In this document: positions 17,753-24,959 of the stretch, piece after piece
Layout: each line of letters begins with the position of its first letter
How positions within the stretch are numbered: position 1 is the stretch's first letter
Assembly: GCA_035606355.1 (NCBI GenBank)
Contig: DATNFO010000067.1
Span: 77,421-141,420, forward strand
Length of the DNA: 64,000 nt
DNA from: Sulfopaludibacter sp035606355
GTDB lineage: Bacteria > Acidobacteriota > Terriglobia > Bryobacterales > Bryobacteraceae
Reading direction: 5' to 3'
Position numbers and translations under genes: made by a program
The notes under the pieces: generated by a model
Told to the model about the DNA's origin: nothing
The model's database searches: none
The model's input: only the letters and a program-made list of their open reading frames with translations

Positions 17753-18370
17753 TCACCGGCTGGCTTCCGGCTTCCACCCGAGCAGTCGCCGCAACCCTTG
17801 CTCGAAGCGATCGCTCTCCGCGAAGATGCCGCCTTCGCCGGCCATCTCGCGAAGCCGTGGGAACGCTCCGCTCCGCAGTTGGGCAGCGGCGAAGCGGCGG
17901 TCAATCTTGGAACGGTCCGCGGCTTCACGCAGCGCGTGGCCGAATACGAAGTCGTCGATCATCGCAAGCAGTGTGAACTTCTCCGCACCCGTCATCGACG
18001 TTTCGGCGAGAGCTTCCAGGCATTGCTCCATGTGGCGCATCGCGTTGAGTCCCGGAGGAGCGGACAACATGGCCGTGAGCGCCCAGGGATGACGCAGGAA
18101 CAACGCGTGCGTCCGCCTGGCAATCTCGACGATGGCGCGCTTCCAACCTTTCGGCAGCGTGGGAAGGAGGGCTTCCGCCATCAATGCATCGTCCATCGCG
18201 GCAATCAGATCGTCTTTGGTCTTTATGTAGTAATACAGACTCATCGTTCCGGCGTTGAGCTCTTGCGCGATGCGCCGCATCGACACGGCCTCAAAACCTT
18301 CCTTATCGGCTATGGCCAGCGCGACGGCTGCTATCTTCTCGCGCGTCAACCGCGATTTCTGCCTTGACAT
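17753..18370 (-). CDS. TetR family transcriptional regulator
   Basis: 205 residues. The N-terminal HTH is standard (SRLTREKIAAVALAIADKEG, then EAVSMRRIAQELNAGTMSLY and YYIKTKDDL), followed by a helical C-terminal ligand domain of the TetR_C type. It is divergent from the FAD monooxygenase, with 31 bp between the starts, and that gap holds two GTAC-rich dyads. Such pairs are commonly a repressor with the oxygenase or efflux gene it controls. The ligand is probably a substrate of the monooxygenase (inference from layout). Confidence 0.92.
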   Translation of the reverse strand: MSRQKSRLTREKIAAVALAIADKEGFEAVSMRRIAQELNAGTMSLYYYIKTKDDLIAAMDDALMAEALLPTLPKGWKRAIVEIARRTHALFLRHPWALTAMLSAPPGLNAMRHMEQCLEALAETSMTGAEKFTLLAMIDDFVFGHALREAADRSKIDRRFAAAQLRSGAFPRLREMAGEGGIFAESDRFEQGLRRLLGWKPEASR

Positions 18371-18371
18371 T

Positions 18372-18408
18372 CGTACAGCGTACCATTACACTCTTCGTAC
18401 GGTGTACC
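18372..18408. promoter_or_regulatory. Two tandem GTAC dyads, candidate TetR operator
   Basis: CGTACAGCGTACC (18372-18384) and CGTACGGTGTACC (18396-18408) are near-identical direct repeats, each with GTAC-n3-GTAC dyad symmetry, set 24 bp apart. The first begins 1 bp outside the TetR start codon; the second contains the GTG start of the monooxygenase. Binding there would block both genes. Confidence 0.6.
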
Positions 18409-19730
18409 AAACCAGAGTGCTCATCGCCGGCGCGGGACCCGCGGGACTGACGCTCGCCCTCGATCTTGCGCGCCGCGGCATCGCGTTCCGCCTCATTGAC
18501 GCCGCCGAAGCGCCTTTTCCGGGTTCGCGTGGCAAAGGCATCCAACCTCGCACCCTGGAAATTCTCGAAGACCTTGGGGTAATCGATGAGATTCTGGCCG
18601 CCGGCAGCGCTTATCCGACGCTGCGGATTCATCTCGGTCCTTTTTCCCTGCGAGCCGGCTCGCTCGGTGGCAGAAAAAAGCCGGCAGAACGCGTGCCGTA
18701 TCCAAACCTCTGGATGGTGCCGCAATCGCGCACGGAATCCATCATGCGCGACCGCTTGGCCGCGCTGGGGGCTCACGTCGAATTCGGAAAAGCGTTGCTC
18801 AGCTTCCAGCAGGATGACCGCGGTGTTCAGGCGACACTCTCCACCGGCGAGATCGTGCGATCGGAGTTCCTAGCCGGTTGCGACGGCGGCCACAGCACCG
18901 TGCGAAAACTACTTGGCCTGAGTCTCGAAGGCGAGGCGCTCGATGCGAAACCCATGCTGGTGGCTGACGTCGAGGTCGAAGGCCTGGGCCGCGAGGACTG
19001 GCATATCTGGCCTTTCGCCGGAGGCTCGCCTGTGGCCCTTTGCCCGCTGCCCGGTACGACGCTGTTCCAATTGACTGCGAAGGCTCAGACGATTGGGTCG
19101 GACATCGAGCGCGCGGTGCACAGAATCACCGGACATCGCATCGTCCGCGTAAGCTGGAGTTCGATTTACCGGCCCGCTGTTCGCATGGTCAATCGCTTCC
19201 GCGCCGGACGCGTGTTCCTGGCGGGCGATGCCGCTCATGTACACCCTCCGACGGGCGGACAAGGGCTCAACACCGGTGTTCAGGACGCCTACAATCTCGG
19301 CTGGAAACTCGCGCACGTGCTGAGCGGTGGTCCCGATTCGCTACTCGATACATACGAGGCCGAGCGCCTCCCCGTCGCCGCCGCCGTGCTCGGTTTGAGC
19401 AAACGTCTGTACCAAACGCGATCGATCAAGCGCCGCGACGCGACGGATCAACTGGCGTTGCATTACCGCACAAGCTCGCTTTCCACCGGCCGCCCTATCG
19501 GAAACCTGCATCCGGGCGATCGAATGCCCGACCGCCGCCTGGAAGACAACAGCAGGCTCTTCGATCATATGCGCGGTACTCATGCGACTGAGATCGTCAC
19601 ACCGGAGGGGCTTCGGATCCTGATCCGCCCCGATGGCTACATTGCGAACATCGGCTCAAGGCACTTTGCCGAATACGCCGGTCAAGCGACTCGGGAAATT
19701 CAGTGCACGCTAGCCCATCTCAAGCGGTAA
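18402..19730 (+). CDS. FAD-dependent aromatic monooxygenase (PheA/TfdB type)
   Basis: 442 residues from GTG 18402, which places the FAD-binding GxGxxG (VLIAGAGPAGLTLALDLARR) at the N-terminus as usual; an upstream extension overlaps tetR. Other class A flavoprotein hydroxylase motifs are the DG motif region (AGCDGGHSTVRKLLGLSLE) and the GD motif (FLAGDAAHVHPPTGGQGLNT). It would hydroxylate an aromatic or polyketide-like substrate using NAD(P)H and O2. The protein is somewhat short of the longest phenol-hydroxylase relatives, which add a thioredoxin-like C-terminal domain; that domain is absent here. It is probably regulated by the divergent TetR protein. Confidence 0.88.
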   Translation: MYQTRVLIAGAGPAGLTLALDLARRGIAFRLIDAAEAPFPGSRGKGIQPRTLEILEDLGVIDEILAAGSAYPTLRIHLGPFSLRAGSLGGRKKPAERVPYPNLWMVPQSRTESIMRDRLAALGAHVEFGKALLSFQQDDRGVQATLSTGEIVRSEFLAGCDGGHSTVRKLLGLSLEGEALDAKPMLVADVEVEGLGREDWHIWPFAGGSPVALCPLPGTTLFQLTAKAQTIGSDIERAVHRITGHRIVRVSWSSIYRPAVRMVNRFRAGRVFLAGDAAHVHPPTGGQGLNTGVQDAYNLGWKLAHVLSGGPDSLLDTYEAERLPVAAAVLGLSKRLYQTRSIKRRDATDQLALHYRTSSLSTGRPIGNLHPGDRMPDRRLEDNSRLFDHMRGTHATEIVTPEGLRILIRPDGYIANIGSRHFAEYAGQATREIQCTLAHLKR

Positions 19731-19772
19731 GCGCGCCGCCGACGGCACGTCCGGACCGCCGCCTTATGCCCT

Positions 19773-19841
19773 CTAGATCCGCTCGTCCAGAATTACGGTC
19801 ACAGTGTCGCCGGCTTCCTTCCCAATGGCCCGCCGAAGACT
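19773..19841 (-). pseudogene. Possible remnant of a DUF1905-type protein
   Basis: The short stretch reads RRAIGKEAGDTVTVILDERI-stop on the minus strand. This resembles the core of DUF1905 (bacteriocin-protection/YdeI-like) proteins. No intact frame continues upstream. It is an isolated fragment within the 183-bp gap between the monooxygenase and the S9 peptidase; the rest of the gap shows nothing recognisable. Confidence 0.25.
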
Positions 19842-19913
19842 TTGTCGATCCTGCGTGATGTCTCACGCTTTCTGTCAGGAACCGCCATCAGACTTTCCTA
19901 CTCCTCTTGTACT

Positions 19914-21782
19914 TCACGCGAGGAACGGCTCGTAATCTTCGTCGGGATGCTGCGGCTCCGTACGTCCGCCGAGATACCGCGCAAGAAACGCTTCGGTGAG
20001 CGCAGTGAATCGCTTCGAATTCCGCGGGTTGGCGAAACCGTGGCCTTCGTCCGGAAAAACCGCATAGGTTACCGGAATGCCGTTGGCGCGCATCGCCTCC
20101 ACGATCTGATCGCTCTCCTGCCGCTTGACGCGTGGATCGTTAGCGCCTTGCGCGACGAGCAACGGAACGCGAATCTCCCCAGCCTTGAAGAGCGGCGATT
20201 GCGATGAGAGGAATTCGGCGTCTTCGCCCATACGCTCGTGGAAGATCTTCAAAAGCGGCTTCCAGTAAGGCGGCACCGATGCGAGCAACGTGTTGAGATT
20301 CGAGGGTCCCACGATATCGACCCCGCAGGTAAACGCGTCGGGCGTGAACGCCAGTGCGACCAGAACCGCGTACCCGCCGTAGCTGCCGCCCATAATCGCG
20401 AAACGCGACGGATCGGCGATGCCCTCCGCAATCGCCCAGTCGCGCGCGTCGAGCAGATCGGTTCGCATTGCGCCCGCCCACTGGCGGTTCGCTGCATTCA
20501 GGAATGCCTTGCCGTAGCCGGTGGATCCGCGGAAATTCACCTGCAGCACCGCGTATCCACGATTGGCCATCCACTGGACCATGTCTTCGTAGCCCCAGCG
20601 GTCGCGGTGCCAGGGGCCGCCATGAACATAGAGCACAGTCGGCAGATTCTTCGGCTCGACGCCCACCGGAAGCGTGAGATAGCCGCGAAGGGGCAGACCA
20701 TCGCGGGCTTCAAAGCGGACCGGCTGCATGGGCGCCAGCGTGTAGCCCGACAGGGAGGGCCGATCCTCGAACAGAAACGTCGCTTCGCCCGCTTTCCGAT
20801 CGTACAGATAGTAGCGGCCTGGCGCGGTATCAAAGGTATACCGCACTACGAGCGTATTGCCGTCCGCAGTGGTATCGAGAACCGCGAGCTCGGCGTCGTG
20901 TAGCCGCTTCAGGGCGGCGAAGGCATCTGCAAAGCCGTCGTCGAGCGCCTTCCAGTGCAGGCGATCCCGCAGAATGCTCGCGGCGACGATCTTGTCGCTC
21001 GCAGGGTCGACATACGTTCCGCTCACGTCGTACTCCGCGTCTTCCAGCCGAACATCGTACGCTCCGGAAGCGACGTCGTAACAAACCAGCCTCGCCGCGT
21101 TCGCCCCCTTAGCGGTGATCGCGTAGAGGCTTTGGTTGTCCGGTGAAAAGGCAACCAGCCGCGGCACGAAGTCTTCGGACGGAATGCGATCGAGATCGCG
21201 CCACGGCGCCGCGGCGGCATCGCGTACGCGAATGATCATAGATCCGTCGGCGTCTTGCGCCAGAGCGGCGCGAACAACGTGCGTATTGTCGGCCAGCCAC
21301 GATACGATATTGCCGGGATTCTCGACCTCGATCGTCACTGCGCCGCTTCGAAGATCGATGCGAGCAACATCGAAAAGCGCGGGATTACGCTGGTTGATTT
21401 GCACGAGCGCTTCGCCGGGAAAACGGTGGTCCACCGCGAGCGGCATGCAGCGGACGTTCTCGCCGGGCGTCAACTCAACCGGAGCCGAACCGTCGAGCCC
21501 CACCTGAAAAAGATGGTAGTTCTCGTTGCCGCCCGCGTCTTGCAGATAGAGCACGTTGAGGCTGTCGCCTTGCCAGGCGAGCCACGGAATCGGTCTCGCC
21601 GGATCGTGCGCCACCAGGCGCGCATCGTCTTCGCCCAGGGTGCGTACCCACACGCTCATCTTCCCTTCGAACGGCGCGCGATACGCAAGCCGCTTCCCAT
21701 CCGGCGAAATCCTGGCTTGATCTTTCTCGGGGCTCCCAAAGAGAGCTTCTCGCGGTATCAGAGCGGTATTCACAAAACACAC
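19914..21782 (-). CDS. S9 family peptidase (prolyl oligopeptidase type)
   Basis: 622 residues. The N-terminal 360 or so form a beta-propeller of WD-like repeats (ISPDGKRLAYRAPFEGKMSV; FSPDNQSLYAITAKGANAAR). The C-terminal alpha/beta hydrolase has VLYVHGGPWHRD, the nucleophile motif MGGSYGGYAVLVAL, the Asp in VAQGANDPRVKRQE and the His in PDEGHGFANP, so the catalytic triad is complete. No signal peptide is present, so it is likely cytoplasmic. Two GTG starts (21782 and 21773) are possible and neither has a clear ribosome site. It cleaves short peptides, possibly acyl-peptides. Confidence 0.92.
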   Translation of the reverse strand: MCFVNTALIPREALFGSPEKDQARISPDGKRLAYRAPFEGKMSVWVRTLGEDDARLVAHDPARPIPWLAWQGDSLNVLYLQDAGGNENYHLFQVGLDGSAPVELTPGENVRCMPLAVDHRFPGEALVQINQRNPALFDVARIDLRSGAVTIEVENPGNIVSWLADNTHVVRAALAQDADGSMIIRVRDAAAAPWRDLDRIPSEDFVPRLVAFSPDNQSLYAITAKGANAARLVCYDVASGAYDVRLEDAEYDVSGTYVDPASDKIVAASILRDRLHWKALDDGFADAFAALKRLHDAELAVLDTTADGNTLVVRYTFDTAPGRYYLYDRKAGEATFLFEDRPSLSGYTLAPMQPVRFEARDGLPLRGYLTLPVGVEPKNLPTVLYVHGGPWHRDRWGYEDMVQWMANRGYAVLQVNFRGSTGYGKAFLNAANRQWAGAMRTDLLDARDWAIAEGIADPSRFAIMGGSYGGYAVLVALAFTPDAFTCGVDIVGPSNLNTLLASVPPYWKPLLKIFHERMGEDAEFLSSQSPLFKAGEIRVPLLVAQGANDPRVKRQESDQIVEAMRANGIPVTYAVFPDEGHGFANPRNSKRFTALTEAFLARYLGGRTEPQHPDEDYEPFLA

Positions 21783-21885
21783 CAGCGAGGCATTTGTGGG
21801 CCAATCATTCTCATATCTTAGTCTGCGCGCCGGCGGTGCGACAGTTCATTGGAGAGCAGTAAACCTAATATAAAATCGAGGGACC

Positions 21886-22426
21886 GTGGGTGCGCAACGC
21901 ATACCTGCTCCAATTACCGTTGAAGAATATGAACGCACTCCGGCTCCGTCCCAAGGATGGTACGAGCTTCATCACGGAGAACTTGTACTTGTAACGCGCC
22001 CGATACGGCGTCACTGGGATCTCCAGCGCCGCTTGCGGGATCTGCTTTCAGCCCGAGTGTGAAAACCGCCGCTTTCTCGTCGATATTGAGTACGCCTATC
22101 GTCCGTTGCCGGAAAATGAAGTCTGGGGTGCGGATGTCGCCACGATTCGCTTGCAACGGCACGCGGCGGTCGACAACTGGCTTCTTGGCTCGCCCGAACT
22201 GGTCATTGAAGTCAAGTCGCCGTCGAATAGCAAAGAAGAGCTTCACGACAAGCCAATGACGACGCTCGCGGGCGAAGGCGCCGTAGAAGTTTGGATTGTT
22301 GATCTGAAAGCTGAGACGGTCACAGTCTACAGTAAGACGACGGGCATGCACGTCTACTCGGGACGCGATATTTTGAGCCCGGCAATTACTGGGCTGGCGC
22401 TCTGCACTGTAGCCGATTTGTTCTGA
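21886..22426 (+). pseudogene. Uma2 (DUF820) family endonuclease, frameshifted
   Basis: GTG 21886 (GAGGGA upstream) starts a Uma2-like N-terminus (APITVEEYERTPAPSQGWYE, LHHGELVLVTRP) that stops at TGA about 22062. The homology resumes in another frame with NRRFLVDIEYAYRP, WGADVATIRL, SPELVIEVKSPSNSKEELHD and VEVWIVDLKAETVTVYSK to TGA 22426. A single-base change near 22055-22066 accounts for it. The catalytic signature residues of this PD-(D/E)XK-like family (Asp in GADVA, E-x-K in VIEVKSP) are kept, so decay is recent or the frameshift is a sequence error. Confidence 0.78.
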
Positions 22427-22471
22427 AATCCTATTACATCTCAGTAACACCCGTCCCAGTGAGAAGCCAGT

Positions 22472-23917
22472 TCAGTTAAGATCCAGAATCGTCGTCTCGC
22501 CGGCCCGGACCGCGACCACCGCTCCCCCCGGAAACACCTGGTAATTGCCCGGCCGCACCGACGCGAATCGATACCGGTCCCCCGAACACAGCGTCATTTG
22601 CGCGTAGGGTGAAATGCGCATCGCCGGCTCCGACGGAACCAGTTGAACGGCGCTCACCACCCCGCAACCGGGGAATTTTCCCTGTACGCGGCCCGCGTCG
22701 TTCTTTAACGTGATCGTCAAGTCCGCAACTTCGCCAAGCACGTCGATCTTCGGCACCGGCAGTCCACCAATTCGGATCGTGTCCACGTAGAAGGGCGGCG
22801 GCAGTTCGGGCCGAATCTCCACGGTGTACGCTCCCGGGTATAGGCCCTCAATGTGGAAACTGCCGTCCGCCTCCGCCGCGCCCGAAGCGATACTCTCCAC
22901 CGCCTCGAAGGCGCGCAAGGAGACTACGATCAATTTGGGAAGCGGCACTCCCTCGCGTCCCGCCACGACCACTCGCCCCCGCACGCCGACGGGAGCCGCC
23001 AGATACAACTTCACGTCGACGGGCTTCTCCGCCACCGTGACTCGCGCGCGTGCCTTCAACTCATCGCCTGCGTGCAGCGACCATGTCCCCTCGGGCACGG
23101 CAGCCAGCTCGAAGGCGCCGCCGGCGCGCGTTTTCGTTCGCCACCTTGCTTCGATCCCTTCACCAGCCGCCACCTCAATTCCCTCTGCCGGATTGCCGTC
23201 CGGCAGAAGCACCGTCCCGTGCACCGGACGGGCGGGCGCAGGTTTCAGCTTCAACTCGACTTCCACTGTTTCCCCGGCGCGAATCGTGAATTGCGACGCT
23301 AACCCCCGCTGGAATACGCCCGGATACCAGAGGCGCGTCCAGGCGAGCAGCGTTCCATCCGCTGCGGCCGGCGGAGGCGGCATACTGATCGGCGGCATCA
23401 CGGACACCGTGTAAGTGCCCGGCAGAAAATACCCGATTGGTTCAAAGCGGCCGTTCCGGTCCGTAGGAAAGCTCTGCGTCGAACCCGGCGACGCCAGCGT
23501 CACCCACGCAGCTTGCACCGGTTTGTCCGCGGGGTCGATTACTCTCCCCACCATCCGCGGAAACGGCGTCAACTCGCCCGCAAAGGATCCCTTCCCACCG
23601 GCAACCGTCACAATCCACGATTTCGGAGTGTATCCTCCAATCGGGAAGAGACGATCGGTACCGGGCGCAGTAATGCCGTAGCCTTGGTACCTCAACTCCA
23701 CGCGATACTCGCCGTCGGCGATCCCGTCGATCGCGAACTGGCCTTGCTCATCCGTGTCCGCCAGCAACTTCGTCCCCGACCTGCCGTACAACGTCACGCC
23801 CACACCGTCCAGACCGGCGTGCGTCACCGAGTCCAGGACGCGGCCCTCGAGATGCCCATCTGCGGCGTGAACAGTCGAGGCCAGCATCGCAATGACAACG
23901 GCCCATTCCCATCGCAT
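22472..23917 (-). CDS. Secreted protein with repeated carboxypeptidase-regulatory (Ig-like) domains
   Basis: 481 residues: a signal peptide (MRWEWAVVIAMLASTVHA) and a string of beta-sandwich modules with the CarboxypepD_reg/SpaA-like pattern. Examples are GHLEGRVLDSVTHAGLDGVG ... FAIDGIADGEYRVELRYQGY, GRVIDPADKPVQAAWVTLAS, PVHGTVLLPDGNPAEGIEVA, and GSFHIEGLYPGAYTVEIRPE. No enzymatic domain is present. Such proteins in Acidobacteria are usually cell-surface or periplasmic with unknown ligands. It stands alone between a broken Uma2 gene and divergent VOC genes. Confidence 0.88.
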   Translation of the reverse strand: MRWEWAVVIAMLASTVHAADGHLEGRVLDSVTHAGLDGVGVTLYGRSGTKLLADTDEQGQFAIDGIADGEYRVELRYQGYGITAPGTDRLFPIGGYTPKSWIVTVAGGKGSFAGELTPFPRMVGRVIDPADKPVQAAWVTLASPGSTQSFPTDRNGRFEPIGYFLPGTYTVSVMPPISMPPPPAAADGTLLAWTRLWYPGVFQRGLASQFTIRAGETVEVELKLKPAPARPVHGTVLLPDGNPAEGIEVAAGEGIEARWRTKTRAGGAFELAAVPEGTWSLHAGDELKARARVTVAEKPVDVKLYLAAPVGVRGRVVVAGREGVPLPKLIVVSLRAFEAVESIASGAAEADGSFHIEGLYPGAYTVEIRPELPPPFYVDTIRIGGLPVPKIDVLGEVADLTITLKNDAGRVQGKFPGCGVVSAVQLVPSEPAMRISPYAQMTLCSGDRYRFASVRPGNYQVFPGGAVVAVRAGETTILDLN

Positions 23918-24001
23918 TCCACCACTCCAATGCGCGATCCGCGTCCACTCAATTGTATGGAGAAAATCGCGCGCCGCATAGGCATTTGCTACAATCCACG
24001 C

Positions 24002-24520
24002 ATGTTGCGCAACCCACTGTCCGGTTTATGCGTTCTGGCTGTATTACTGCTACCCGTATGCTGCGCGCAGCAACAGGCGAGCGCCTCCCAAAGCGCCCCG
24101 AGCCCGAAGGAAGGAACAGCCGTGCCGAGCGAGCGAGGACGAATCCTGGGAATCGGCGGAATATTCTTCAAGTCCGCCAATCAACAACAAACGCGCGAAT
24201 GGTACAGCAAGCATCTCGGACTCGCCGATAAAGGCGGCGGCGCCATGCTGCCGTGGCGCGAGAAAGACAATCCGGATAAGGAGCATATGACCGTCTGGAC
24301 CGTCTTCCCGGGGAACACGAAATACTTCGAGCCCAACCAGACGTTCATGGTCAATTACATCGTGGACGACCTGGATGCGCTGCTGGAACGCTTGCAGAAG
24401 GAAGGCGTCAAGATCGACCCCAAGCGCCAGGACGTAGACTATGGCCGGTTCGCGTGGATCTACGATCCCGACGGCAACAAGATCGAGTTGTGGCAGCCCC
24501 TGACTCCAAAAAAGAAGTAG
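24002..24520 (+). CDS. Secreted VOC (glyoxalase-like) protein
   Basis: 172 residues from ATG 24002. It has an N-terminal signal peptide ending near a Cys (LAVLLLPVCCAQQQAS), which could be a lipoprotein box (L-P-V-C). A Ser/Pro linker is followed by one VOC domain: ILGIGGIFFKSANQQQTREW, YIVDDLDALLERLQKEGVKI, and IYDPDGNKIELWQP. The Glu in the last motif is the usual metal ligand. The longer frame upstream overlaps the divergent gene. It is followed 5 bp later by another VOC gene. Confidence 0.87.
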   Translation: MLRNPLSGLCVLAVLLLPVCCAQQQASASQSAPSPKEGTAVPSERGRILGIGGIFFKSANQQQTREWYSKHLGLADKGGGAMLPWREKDNPDKEHMTVWTVFPGNTKYFEPNQTFMVNYIVDDLDALLERLQKEGVKIDPKRQDVDYGRFAWIYDPDGNKIELWQPLTPKKK

Positions 24521-24525
24521 CGCAA

Positions 24526-24939
24526 ATGCCAGACCCTGCTAACAATTGGTTCGGCCGCCCCGTCCTGCACGTTTCCGACGTCGAGGCCTCACTCCGCTTT
24601 TACATGGGCCGGCTCGGCTTCACAAGCCCGTGGCGTTTTGCGGAGGACGGCAGAGTTCACGTCGCGCAGGTCGAACGGCAGGGCTGCGCGGTAATCCTCG
24701 CCGACCAGTGGCCGGAGAAGGTCGGCAAGGGGCTGGTCTTCATTTCCGTGAACCTCGAGCGCCAGGCGCAAATCGAGGCCTTGGATGCCTTGCGCGCGGA
24801 GCTTGTCGCCGGCGGCGTTCCCGTGAGGGAAGGTTTTTGGGGCTACCGCCTCCTGGTAGTCGACGATCCCGACGGCAATCAGCTCTTCTTCAACTATCCG
24901 GTCGAGACTGCATCGCAGGAATCGACTCCCGCAGCGTAG
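24526..24939 (+). CDS. VOC family protein (glyoxalase/bleomycin-resistance type)
   Basis: 137 residues from ATG 24526, 5 bp after the previous VOC gene and probably co-transcribed. Pattern: FGRPVLHVSDVEASLRFYMG, LGFTSPWRFAEDGRVHVAQV, CAVILADQWPEK, and LLVVDDPDGNQLFFNYP. No signal peptide, so it is cytoplasmic. The fold resembles bleomycin-binding and glyoxalase proteins, and the substrate cannot be predicted. The gene ends 20 bp before the convergent ADOP permease stop. Confidence 0.9.
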   Translation: MPDPANNWFGRPVLHVSDVEASLRFYMGRLGFTSPWRFAEDGRVHVAQVERQGCAVILADQWPEKVGKGLVFISVNLERQAQIEALDALRAELVAGGVPVREGFWGYRLLVVDDPDGNQLFFNYPVETASQESTPAA

Positions 24940-24959
24940 GCAGGAACGGCAGCTCCTCG

